DNA of 64,000 bases from Prevotella koreensis (GTDB taxonomy: Bacteria; Bacteroidota; Bacteroidia; Bacteroidales; Bacteroidaceae). Positions 8,870 to 18,526 of the stretch are shown here, in pieces. Where the stretch lies: assembly GCF_003977605.1 (NCBI RefSeq), contig NZ_RYYU01000001.1, positions 2,144,539 through 2,208,538 on the forward strand, in the 5' to 3' direction. The stretch's first letter is position 1; each line of letters opens with the position of its first letter. The notes below the pieces were generated by a model, which did not search any database, was not told where the DNA came from, and saw nothing but the letters and a program-made list of their open reading frames with translations. The translations under genes and the position numbers were made by a program.

Positions 8870-8950
8870 ACAGACATTATCCATATAGTTCAAGAACAAT
8901 AAGTTAAGATATAAGACATTGACATATCCCATCAAATGAGATTAGAATCT

Positions 8951-11900
8951 ATGAATAAATCGATATTTTTACCCATTACGATTATAGGGGTATTTCTGTT
9001 GTTTGCTTCTTGCAATGACAACAGAAAAGCATCATATTATGACCATAAACAGGATAACAAAGAGTTTTCTGTTTCGGATTCGGATTTTATAAAACAGAAT
9101 ACCGTAAAAGATACAATTCTTTCTTTGGGGAAGAATAGCACTCCTCAAAAGCGAAGAAATGAACAAGGCCGAATTGCAAATTTACAGGATTTCCGTAAAC
9201 GTACGGTCAGCAAGTACTTTGCCGGCACCATTACCGACTCCTTATCTGTGGGTTGTGCAGAACTGAAAGTTCCCCATGGCAGTATGGAACGTGCTAAAGT
9301 GTTGAGTATTACACCACTTCGCAAGGGAGAACTGCCTCACCTGCCCGCAGGGATGGTCAACGTAACAGCAGATAGAAGTAATCCTACTGTTGAGACCAAC
9401 TCGAAAGACAGCATAGCCGGCTATCGGTTCCTGCCACACGGTGAACATTTCGTGTACTCACCGGCAAGTATCGCCGTGCCTTATGACAGCACTCTCATTC
9501 CGCAGGGTTATACCGCCGAAGACATTCACACCTATTACTACGACGAGTTAAAAGCCCAATGGGTAATGCTGCGACATAAGGCTTTGGACAAAGGCAAAGA
9601 ACTGGTAATGGCAGAAACCTCTCACTTTACTGACATCATCAATGGTATCATCAAAGTGCCGGAGAGCCCCGAAACGCAGAACTACGTACCAACCGGCATC
9701 AGCGAACTCAAAGCCGCTGTCCCGAATGCCGGAATCACGACCGTGAGTGCACCCACTGCGAATCAGAGCGGAACGGCATCGCTCGGCTATTCTTTCGATT
9801 TGCCCAAAGGACGAGCAGACATGCAACCAAGTGTCGGCCTGCAATACAGCAACGACGGAAGTTCTTCCTATGTGGGTTACGGTTGGAATCTGCCCTTGCA
9901 AAGCATCGATATAGAGACTCGCTGGGGCGTTCCTCGCTTCGATACCGATAAGGAAAGCGAAAGTTATCTGCTCATGGGCAGCAAACTCAGCGACCGCACC
10001 TATCGCACCGCCGATGCCCCGGCAAGAAGCAAAGACAAACGTTTCTATCCCCTCGTTGAGGGCGGCTTCGCCAAAATCATCCGCAAGGGAGATTCTCCGC
10101 AGAACTACACATGGGAAGTAACCACAAAAGATGGTACTGTGTCTTATTTCGGTGGCGTGGACGGAGCCGTAGATGATAATGCCGTACTCAAAGACGGTAA
10201 TGGCAACATCCTGCGCTGGGCACTGTGCAAGACGCAAGACACCCATGACAACTTCGTGTCTTACAAATACATCAAACGCGGCAATAACCTCTATCCCGAC
10301 ACATACCGATATACCGGTAGCAAAAGCGAAGATGGTGCTTACAGCGTTCGGTTCGCTTTCAAGTCTGAAGCACGCAAGGATGTCGTTAAGAGCGGTCGAT
10401 TGGGCATATTGCAAACCGACGATGCTCTGCTTGACCGCGTGGAAGTGAAATATAACAGCGAGCTGCTGCGGGCTTATGCGCTTCGTTATAAAGAAGGGGT
10501 CTTCTCCAAAACACTTCTGGATAGCATTGTGCAACTTGATAGCAAAGACAGACGTGTGGCTGCACAGGGCTTCTCTTATTTCGATGAGACCAAGAACGGA
10601 ATTTTTTCTTCGGAAGAAGAAACGTGGAATAGTAAGAGCAAAGAAGAAAAGTTTGTCTTTTTTAAAAAAAAGCGTTTCGACAATGTCAGCGACTCTCTGT
10701 CCATACTCGGCAGCTCCAGTTCTTCCGGTGGTAGTGGTGGTGGCGGATTTGGTGTTGCTATCGGTCCGGTCTCAGTCGGTGCATCTTATGAATTAAGCAA
10801 AAATAAAAGTTATGGGGAAGTGACTTTTTTGGATATTGACGGCGATGGGCTTCCTGATAAGATTTTTAAGAACTCCACCGGCATTTGGTACAGACCAAAT
10901 CTTTATGGAAAGACCGCACAAGGCGGTTTTGGCGATCCCATCCACGTAAAGGGTATTGGCAGATTCTCTGAAAGTGAGAGCCTGAACCATAACGTCGGAG
11001 TTGATGTAGGCGCCGGTTTCGGACCGGCAAGTGTCGGCGCATCTTACGGACACAGTATCCAGAGCGACAAAGTGAATGTTTATATGCAGGACTTCAACGG
11101 GGATGGACTGGTTGACATAGCCAACAAGGGAACGGTGTACTTTAACCATATCGGAGCGGACGGTAAGCCCTATTTTGAACCGACCAGTGCAGGGACTTTC
11201 AATCCTATCCATACACCCGATGAGCAAGTTGTCGATCAAACGTTTATCCCCGACTATAAACAGGTAAGAGATTCTTTAGAACAGGAATTTCCCCTCAATG
11301 ATGCTGTAAGAGTTTGGAGAGCTCCTTATACAGGAACCGTTACCATCAGTGGACTGGTTGAAAGAACGGCCACACATGGTGATGGCGTAAAGATGAACAT
11401 ACAGACACAGGGTGTAATACTGTGGAAAGACTCTCTTATTGAAAGCGGAACTCGAAATTACGCTCTCACCCGCAACGTTGTTGCCGGACAGCATGTATTT
11501 TTCCGCCTACAATCCCGTTACTCGGGAATAGCGGACAGCATAAAATGGGATCCTGCCATACAATATACTACCATCTCTTCAGGTGTGACTACTTATGCCG
11601 GCGAAGACCTTACCCAATACAAAGCCTCGCAAGACTATATCGGCGGTGAGGTCTCTACGGCATACCTTACAGAAACAGGAAAGGTGCTCATCAAAGCCCC
11701 TTATCACAAAGAAAAGACATCGGACGATGTGTATTTAAGGATTATCAAGCAGACTCGCACGAGCAATACGACACAGGCGGAAATTCATCTCAAAGCGGAC
11801 ACCATTGTCGATGGTGTGTTCGAGACCGAGTATCTTGCCAACAAGGCAGATAGTGCCATGCTAAAGTTTGTAATCGAAACGAAAAGCCCCATTGATTGGA

Positions 11901-14900
11901 AAAAGGTAACATGGAAGCCCATTTACTATTATGAAAACAAAGATACCATTGCCTTATCTCCTGCAAGAACTATTTTTGCTAAACATGTTTTGCCTATTCC
12001 TGCACAGCTGTTCAGTCCACTCATTGCTTCTACGTTGCCGGCATATGGTACAGGTTTCCGACTTGTTCCCTACTTGAAAGTGGACAGACATTCAGCCTCT
12101 GACAAAGAGTCTAAAGTATTCCTGACAATCAAGAGTACCGCAGGAGATTTGATTCATTCTACGGATTTTACACTTGCTCCTGATGGGCACATTAAACGAG
12201 ACACGCTTATCTTTACCGATGCGGCTCTTGCGACAAAATTAGCGAATAGGAGTTTCTATGTAACATTCTCCTCTGAACGTGAGTTGACGAAAGTTGATAC
12301 AGCCTGTATCAAAATTATCCGAACTGGCTTTGAGCAGGAAATCAAAGCTTCCGTTTTCAGTAAATACGATAGTAACGACTACGGCCTTCTTTATAAAGGC
12401 TGGGGGCAATTCGCCTATAATGGCAACAAAGAATGGGGTGAACTACCCATTGATACCACGGTTTTGAAGATAGACCAAAATAAATACAAAGACATTGCAA
12501 GTGATGATCCCGATCCGGAGCAGATTGGGCAGGTAATGACACCCATCAACAAAGAGCGTTTCTTTATGATGGGCTACAATGTACAGCGAGATGTCTATGT
12601 CAGTGTAACCGATAGTACCTATATCGGCAGAGTTTCGCAGTGTAGTTCCCGTATTGGACAACAAGAGATAGATGTTGATAGCGTCTCCTATGCCGCCGGT
12701 GGCTCTTCCCTTCCTGCTCCCGTTCTAAAAACGGAAGCTTCTGGAAATACGGTATCTGCTAGTGGAAAGTTTGCTGTAAAATTCCTCAAAGCAGGTCTCT
12801 CGGGAAGTAAAAGTTGGCAGAATTCCTATACAAATGTGTCCTGCATGGACATAAATGGTGACGGCTATCCCGATTGGATAAAAGAACGTAAGGAAGAAAT
12901 CAAAGCACAAATCACGACACAGGCTGGTGCACTTAGTAATCATATATTTGAGCCCAATGTTGCCAATCCTAAATTCAAGGCTTCTTCAGGGACGGTTGGC
13001 ATAGATATTGGAGCCGACCTCAAAGACGGAGGCAATGCGGGTGACGGAAGAGCAGAGTCACCAACGATTGCCGAACAATGGAGTTTCAGTAAGAAAAGCC
13101 TGATTGCTGCGGCAAAGGCAAACGAAACTTCTTCTGGTTCCGTCAGCGCCAGCGGTAACTATACCAGCGGCAAGACAAGTACGGAAAGAGATTGGACGGA
13201 TCTCAACGGTGACGGTTTACCCGATATGCTTGACGGCGGTAGTGTGCGCTATAATCTGGGAAATTCTTTTGCAGATGCCCAAGAAAGTGGTTGCGGTGGT
13301 ATCGGTACATCCAAATCCAAGACATGGGGTGCCGGTGGTGGCGTGAGCATTCCAATCGCAGGAAAGGTAAACATTAGTTTCGGTTTCAATGGTACTCGTA
13401 CCACTTCAGAATCGACTAGTTCGATGAATGACCTCAACGGTGATGGCTTGCCCGACATTATTACACTAGAAGGTGATGATTTGTATGTGGCTTATAATAC
13501 CGGTAACGGCTTTCTACCCAAGATAAAGTTTATCAAAAATGCCGCCTTAGCAAAGAGCGTATCTTCTTCTGTTTCCGGATTTGCCAATGTGGGAGTGGCT
13601 ATCCCTGCATTGTTTGTAACCCTCCTTCCACGGGCTATTGCTTCCAAATCAGATGGTGTGAGTCGTAACTCAACGGCTCTTATTGACATAGACGGTGACG
13701 GTTATCCCGATTACGTCAGAGAAAACGGTCCCAATGAATTAAAGGTACGCCGCAATCTCACAGGACGCACCAATCTGCTTAAAGACGTTACTTTGCCTTT
13801 TGGCGGACATATAGCCTTAACCTATGAGAAAACCCTTCCCAGTTTTGCCTTGCCAGGCTCGCGCTATGTACTCAAAAGCGTGGAAACTACTGGCGGCTAC
13901 GCCGAGAACGGAGCAACGAAGATGCGCAACGAGTTCGAGTATGAAGGCGGCTATCGAGACCGTAGGGAACGCGACTTCTACGGTTTTGAGAAGGTTATCA
14001 CCAAGCAGATTGATACACAGAACGGCAATGCCGTTTACCGTAAGCAGGTGGAAGAATACGGACACAACCGCCATTTCTATATGCACGACCTTGTCACGGC
14101 CGAGACGCTATACGATGCAGAGGGCAACAAACTGCAAGGCACGCAGAATACTTACGAACTCAAACAGCAGACTGACACGACGGTATATTTCCCAGCCCTC
14201 GTATCCGTAAAGCAGACCATTTACGACAACAACGGCTCGGGCAGTATGAGCACCACCGTGAACAATACTTACGATGCTTACGGAAATCTCATTTCTTATA
14301 AGGAGACCGCAACGAACTATGAACTGGATGCCGATATTGCCTATCATGACTTGCAGGCGAAATATATCGTCTCCGTACCCAAGCATATTGCCGTGAAGGA
14401 TAAGGCGGGTAAGGTCTGTCGCGAACGTTCCACAAACATCAATGGTCTTGGCGACATCACCGGCATCACGATGCACAATGGTGACAAGCCATCGGTATAT
14501 GACATGACCTACGACGCATACGGCAACCTTACGAGTCTCACCAAGCCCGAAAATCATAATGGGCAGCGTATGCGCTATGACTATACCTACGATGACGTGC
14601 TCCACATGCTGGTGACGAACGTAAAAGATGCCTACGGTTACTCTTCTTCCACTGCTTACGACTACAAATGGGCAGTGCCGGTGGAGACTTCCGACCTCAA
14701 CGGCAACAAGATGCGCTATACCTATGATGACATGGGACGTCCGAGCACAATTCTCGGTCCGAAAGAGATAGCCGCAAGCAAACCCTATACCATCAAGTTT
14801 GAATATCACCCCGCTGCCCGTTATGCCCGTACACTGCATTACGCACCAGAGGGCGACATAGAGACCTATACTTTCTCCGACAGTCTGATGCGTGCCGTGC

Positions 14901-17900
14901 AGACCAAGCAGACAGGCGTGGTATGGACAGGCGGCAGTAATCAAAAAGTGTCTGTTGTCAGCGGTCGAGCCGTTGTCGATGCCTTCGGTCGCACCATAAA
15001 GGCGTTCTATCCTATGACAGAGAGCTACGGCAGTATCGGTACGTATAACACCGCCACGGGCGACCCGCAGGCAACCACCGAATACGACGTTTATGATCGC
15101 ACGACAAAGGTTACGCTGCCTGATGGGGCAACCACTACGACGGCCTACGGCATCGTTTCCCATAACGGCGAACCGATGCTCGAAACGAAGGTGACCGATG
15201 CCCTCGGACGCAATGCCGAGAGTTACACTGACGAGAAAGGACGTAACCGCGAGACGGTGCAGCATGCCTCTGGTGATAACATCACCGTGAAATACGACTA
15301 CGATGCCGTGGGACAAGTAACCACCGTTCATCACCCCAACGACAAGACGACGACCTACGAGTACGACCTCTTGGGACAAAAACTCAAGGTGAACCATCCT
15401 GATGCAGGCGAAGTGACCTGTACCTACGACGCGGCAGGTAACCTTCTGACCAAACTCACGGCAGAACTCAAAAAGAGGATTTCTGCTGATGCCCCCATCA
15501 CTTACACCTACGACTACGAACGGTTGAGCGAGGTGCTATACCCCAAGAATCTCTTTAACCGTGTTACCTACACTTATGGCAAGCCGGGCGAGAAGTATAA
15601 CCGTGCGGGCAGACTCGTTCTCGTGGAAGATGCTTCGGGAGGCGAGGCGTATTACTACGGCAATCAAGGCGAAGTCGTAAAGACCGTTCGCTCGGTTATG
15701 GTCAGTACCGCCGATGTGCGTACATACGTTTACGGTGCCACCTACGACAGTTGGAACCGCGTGCGCACCATGACTTATCCCGACGGAGAAGTCGTGACCT
15801 ATGCCTATAATGCTGCAGGACAAATAGAGAGCATCAAATCCGACAAACAGGGAAAAGAAGAAACCATCGTTGAGAAAGTGGGCTACGACAAGGACGGGCA
15901 TACCGTTTATACCAAATTGGGCAATGGCACGGAAACCACTTATACTTATGACAAGCAGCGCGAGCGTTTGCAGGAGATGAACCTCATGGCAGCAGGTACG
16001 GCGATTATGACCAACAAGTATCAATATGATGCCGTGGATAACATCCTTGGCATCACCAATGCCATAGACCCGACGCAAGCCGATAAGAATAACAATAGCA
16101 ACAAAGCAAAACTCGGTGGTGCTTTCAACCATTCGTATGCCTATGATGACCTAAATCGTCTGATAAAGGCGAACGGTAAGGCGAAGAATGCATCGTATGA
16201 AATGACTATGACCTTCGGACGGATGAGCGAACCGCTCACCAAGGTGCAGAAGGTGGACTCCACAAAGACGGCGCAGTCTTACGATTTCACGTATAAGTAC
16301 GAGGACAACAACCATCCCACCGCTCCAACGCAGATAGGACACGAGCATTACATCTATGATGCCAACGGTAATCCCACATTGGTGGAGAACGACAGTCTCA
16401 ATACCGAACGGAGAATGTATTGGGACGAGGAAAACCGACTTATGGTATTGTCGGACAATGGTAAGACAAGCCGATACACCTATAACGCTGCCGGCGAGCG
16501 TATCATCAAGAGCCATGGCGATCTCGAGGGTGTGTATGTCAACGGAGCACCACAGGGAATTACCTTTCACGAAACGGAAGATTACACCATCTATCCTGCT
16601 CCTATTATCACTGTGACGAAGAATCGCTTCACCAAGCATTACTTTATCGGCGATAAACGAATTGCCTCCAAATTAGGAACAGGCAAGTTCAACAATGTCT
16701 ATGGCATCAGTGGCAACAATGTCACGGCAGGTCAGAAAGACTACGCTGCCCGTATGCTGGAAATAGAGAAACAGCGCGAGGAATATTACAAATCGCTCGG
16801 AACACCTCCGGGTGTTCCCACGATGAAGGGCGCAACAGCAGATCCCGATAACACCGGTCGTGGTTATAACGACATTATAGGAGATTTGGGCGACCACTCT
16901 GTACCTGAAGGTTGGGTGCAGCGACCGAAGTTCAATGACAAAGGTGATGTTCCCGGTCCACCCGTCCAATGGCAAAAGCCCGAAGACCCTGACAATGCGC
17001 AGCCGGGTTATGGTTATATCTCCACAGATACCACCAATGTTGAAGACATCTTCTTCTACCATAGTGACCATCTCGGCAGTACATCTTATATCACCGATTC
17101 CAAGGCAAACATCACCCAGTTCGATGCTTACCTGCCTTATGGCGAACTGCTCGTGGATGAGCACAGCAGCAGCGAGGACATGCCATACAAGTTTAATGGT
17201 AAGGAACTCGACCAAGAGACAGGGTTGTATTATTATGGGGCGAGGTATATGAATCCCGTGACGAGTCTGTGGTATGGGGTGGATGCATTAACTGAGAAAT
17301 ATCCAAATTCAGGAAGTTACGTCTATTGTACAAGCAATCCTGTTACACTTATAGATCCTAATGGTAAAGAAATTAAAGAGAATGAACCACAACCTCAATG
17401 GGTACGTTACGCAAAGTTTGTTTTCAAACATCCTATAGCAACTTACCGAATAGGTAAGGGTGTTACACATGATGCTGATGATATAAGCACAAACAGTACC
17501 AGATTTGCGACAAGAGGCAATGTCTTAAATGGAACTCGCCCTAAGATTGAACGTGAACTCGGTAGTGAAAACGGAGCATTTCGCCATACTCTTTGGCAGG
17601 CAACTATTACTTCAGAATTTAATGCTAGAACTGCGGAGGAAGCAGGTAATGCTCACGAGAATAATCCCAACACGGATTTAGCGATTAGAACTTTTAGTAA
17701 TTTGTCTGAAGCAGATCAGACAGTAGATTTGTTAAATAATCAAATTGGGAGAGAGATTGGACAAAGAGAGAAAGGGAAAGGTATGAGACATTTAGCTGTT
17801 AGTGTACTAAAAGAATTTAGACAAAAAGGCTTATATACCGTTATAAAAAAAGGGGAAAAATGGGTCGTGACAAAGACAATATTATCACAAGACAAATATC

Positions 17901-18028
17901 TTAAACTTTTTAAAATTTTTGAGGGGCTAGATAATAGGGGCTTTACACCGAAGGAAGCAAGACTGCATGATATGAAGGAAAAGCAAAAGTTAGAAAGTCT
18001 ACAAATAACATGGGGGAGTATGAAATGA
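8951..18028 (+). CDS. Giant SpvB/TcdB/Rhs polymorphic toxin lipoprotein with DUF6973-like tail
   Basis: About 3025 residues from the ATG at 8951; the ATG at 8936 adds five. The N-terminus MNKSIFLPITIIGVFLLFAS then Cys is a lipoprotein signal. SpvB-like domain: about residues 260-370 (GTASLGYSFDLPKGRADMQP). FG-GAP/VCBS calcium loops D-[IFL]-[ND]-G-D-G-x-x-D occur near residues 627, 713, 1298, 1416, 1493 and 1578. YD/Rhs repeats run from about 1770. The Rhs core (HSDHLGS, KELDQETGLYYYGARYMNP) spans about 2703-2790 and ends at NPVTLIDPNG, the usual processing point. This is a Tc-toxin B/C-like cage in one chain. The last ~220 residues have RHTLWQA, GNAHE and NNQIGREIG, resembling DUF6973. The stop overlaps the immunity gene. 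No PAAR, Hcp or VgrG gene lies nearby, so a T6SS route is not supported. Confidence 0.85.
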   Translation: MNKSIFLPITIIGVFLLFASCNDNRKASYYDHKQDNKEFSVSDSDFIKQNTVKDTILSLGKNSTPQKRRNEQGRIANLQDFRKRTVSKYFAGTITDSLSVGCAELKVPHGSMERAKVLSITPLRKGELPHLPAGMVNVTADRSNPTVETNSKDSIAGYRFLPHGEHFVYSPASIAVPYDSTLIPQGYTAEDIHTYYYDELKAQWVMLRHKALDKGKELVMAETSHFTDIINGIIKVPESPETQNYVPTGISELKAAVPNAGITTVSAPTANQSGTASLGYSFDLPKGRADMQPSVGLQYSNDGSSSYVGYGWNLPLQSIDIETRWGVPRFDTDKESESYLLMGSKLSDRTYRTADAPARSKDKRFYPLVEGGFAKIIRKGDSPQNYTWEVTTKDGTVSYFGGVDGAVDDNAVLKDGNGNILRWALCKTQDTHDNFVSYKYIKRGNNLYPDTYRYTGSKSEDGAYSVRFAFKSEARKDVVKSGRLGILQTDDALLDRVEVKYNSELLRAYALRYKEGVFSKTLLDSIVQLDSKDRRVAAQGFSYFDETKNGIFSSEEETWNSKSKEEKFVFFKKKRFDNVSDSLSILGSSSSSGGSGGGGFGVAIGPVSVGASYELSKNKSYGEVTFLDIDGDGLPDKIFKNSTGIWYRPNLYGKTAQGGFGDPIHVKGIGRFSESESLNHNVGVDVGAGFGPASVGASYGHSIQSDKVNVYMQDFNGDGLVDIANKGTVYFNHIGADGKPYFEPTSAGTFNPIHTPDEQVVDQTFIPDYKQVRDSLEQEFPLNDAVRVWRAPYTGTVTISGLVERTATHGDGVKMNIQTQGVILWKDSLIESGTRNYALTRNVVAGQHVFFRLQSRYSGIADSIKWDPAIQYTTISSGVTTYAGEDLTQYKASQDYIGGEVSTAYLTETGKVLIKAPYHKEKTSDDVYLRIIKQTRTSNTTQAEIHLKADTIVDGVFETEYLANKADSAMLKFVIETKSPIDWKKVTWKPIYYYENKDTIALSPARTIFAKHVLPIPAQLFSPLIASTLPAYGTGFRLVPYLKVDRHSASDKESKVFLTIKSTAGDLIHSTDFTLAPDGHIKRDTLIFTDAALATKLANRSFYVTFSSERELTKVDTACIKIIRTGFEQEIKASVFSKYDSNDYGLLYKGWGQFAYNGNKEWGELPIDTTVLKIDQNKYKDIASDDPDPEQIGQVMTPINKERFFMMGYNVQRDVYVSVTDSTYIGRVSQCSSRIGQQEIDVDSVSYAAGGSSLPAPVLKTEASGNTVSASGKFAVKFLKAGLSGSKSWQNSYTNVSCMDINGDGYPDWIKERKEEIKAQITTQAGALSNHIFEPNVANPKFKASSGTVGIDIGADLKDGGNAGDGRAESPTIAEQWSFSKKSLIAAAKANETSSGSVSASGNYTSGKTSTERDWTDLNGDGLPDMLDGGSVRYNLGNSFADAQESGCGGIGTSKSKTWGAGGGVSIPIAGKVNISFGFNGTRTTSESTSSMNDLNGDGLPDIITLEGDDLYVAYNTGNGFLPKIKFIKNAALAKSVSSSVSGFANVGVAIPALFVTLLPRAIASKSDGVSRNSTALIDIDGDGYPDYVRENGPNELKVRRNLTGRTNLLKDVTLPFGGHIALTYEKTLPSFALPGSRYVLKSVETTGGYAENGATKMRNEFEYEGGYRDRRERDFYGFEKVITKQIDTQNGNAVYRKQVEEYGHNRHFYMHDLVTAETLYDAEGNKLQGTQNTYELKQQTDTTVYFPALVSVKQTIYDNNGSGSMSTTVNNTYDAYGNLISYKETATNYELDADIAYHDLQAKYIVSVPKHIAVKDKAGKVCRERSTNINGLGDITGITMHNGDKPSVYDMTYDAYGNLTSLTKPENHNGQRMRYDYTYDDVLHMLVTNVKDAYGYSSSTAYDYKWAVPVETSDLNGNKMRYTYDDMGRPSTILGPKEIAASKPYTIKFEYHPAARYARTLHYAPEGDIETYTFSDSLMRAVQTKQTGVVWTGGSNQKVSVVSGRAVVDAFGRTIKAFYPMTESYGSIGTYNTATGDPQATTEYDVYDRTTKVTLPDGATTTTAYGIVSHNGEPMLETKVTDALGRNAESYTDEKGRNRETVQHASGDNITVKYDYDAVGQVTTVHHPNDKTTTYEYDLLGQKLKVNHPDAGEVTCTYDAAGNLLTKLTAELKKRISADAPITYTYDYERLSEVLYPKNLFNRVTYTYGKPGEKYNRAGRLVLVEDASGGEAYYYGNQGEVVKTVRSVMVSTADVRTYVYGATYDSWNRVRTMTYPDGEVVTYAYNAAGQIESIKSDKQGKEETIVEKVGYDKDGHTVYTKLGNGTETTYTYDKQRERLQEMNLMAAGTAIMTNKYQYDAVDNILGITNAIDPTQADKNNNSNKAKLGGAFNHSYAYDDLNRLIKANGKAKNASYEMTMTFGRMSEPLTKVQKVDSTKTAQSYDFTYKYEDNNHPTAPTQIGHEHYIYDANGNPTLVENDSLNTERRMYWDEENRLMVLSDNGKTSRYTYNAAGERIIKSHGDLEGVYVNGAPQGITFHETEDYTIYPAPIITVTKNRFTKHYFIGDKRIASKLGTGKFNNVYGISGNNVTAGQKDYAARMLEIEKQREEYYKSLGTPPGVPTMKGATADPDNTGRGYNDIIGDLGDHSVPEGWVQRPKFNDKGDVPGPPVQWQKPEDPDNAQPGYGYISTDTTNVEDIFFYHSDHLGSTSYITDSKANITQFDAYLPYGELLVDEHSSSEDMPYKFNGKELDQETGLYYYGARYMNPVTSLWYGVDALTEKYPNSGSYVYCTSNPVTLIDPNGKEIKENEPQPQWVRYAKFVFKHPIATYRIGKGVTHDADDISTNSTRFATRGNVLNGTRPKIERELGSENGAFRHTLWQATITSEFNARTAEEAGNAHENNPNTDLAIRTFSNLSEADQTVDLLNNQIGREIGQREKGKGMRHLAVSVLKEFRQKGLYTVIKKGEKWVVTKTILSQDKYLKLFKIFEGLDNRGFTPKEARLHDMKEKQKLESLQITWGSMK

Positions 18029-18456
18029 AAAAATATATTTATTTTTTGTTTTTAATTCTATTTTTTTCTTGTGATAATGACTATAATAAGGTAGATGATG
18101 CAGTTGTTTCCTACTGGAATAGACATCAAACAGAAAAAAATATTGTAATTGATTTTTCAAAAGAATTTGATTTTGAATGGGACACCTTGTGTTTTTATTC
18201 TTTAGGGTGTAGCCTTGATGAAATCAATCATGACTTAGGATTCCAATTAACAGAATATACGGATTTAGCTGATAGAATGATTTTCTTGAACCATGGTAAA
18301 TTGGTATATATTGCAGGTTGGTGGTATAATCCGGAAAATCCTAAAGGGATTATAATTAACAGCCGAAATAATATATTTAAAATTAATAGGAGTGTGGCAA
18401 AATTTAGTATTAAGAAAAAAGACGATGTGTTTATTTTACAGCCGTATTTACGATAG
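18025..18456 (+). CDS. Lipoprotein immunity protein of the main Rhs toxin
   Basis: The ATG at 18025 overlaps the Rhs stop as ATGA. This 143-residue product starts MKKYIYFLFLILFFSC, a lipoprotein signal. An upstream in-frame ATG at 18010 would spoil the signal and is rejected. The mature protein is acidic and beta-rich, with a stretch WWYNPENPKGIIINS. A similar Tyr/Trp then NPxGxI then Ser pattern occurs in the immunity candidate at 27857 (WTPSNPHGVIAVYS), so the two may be distant relatives. Position and coupling make it the immunity partner of the DUF6973-like tail. Export implies that the toxin is neutralised in the periplasm or at the surface. The family is not recognised. Confidence 0.7.
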   Translation: MKKYIYFLFLILFFSCDNDYNKVDDAVVSYWNRHQTEKNIVIDFSKEFDFEWDTLCFYSLGCSLDEINHDLGFQLTEYTDLADRMIFLNHGKLVYIAGWWYNPENPKGIIINSRNNIFKINRSVAKFSIKKKDDVFILQPYLR

Positions 18457-18526
18457 GAGATTTCTGCAAAAGCCTGCATTCATACCTAAGAAATGAACTT
18501 TGCCGAAAATATCTACCTTTATGTGT

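Noticed and set aside
14108..15397. Long minus-strand open frame (429 codons) opposite the Rhs gene
   Set aside because: It is antisense to the conserved YD-repeat region; its length follows from codon bias in the Rhs frame and the product shows no domain.
8951..18028. T6SS-delivered Rhs effector
   Set aside because: There is no PAAR domain at the N-terminus and no Hcp, VgrG or chaperone gene in the window; a lipoprotein signal is present instead.
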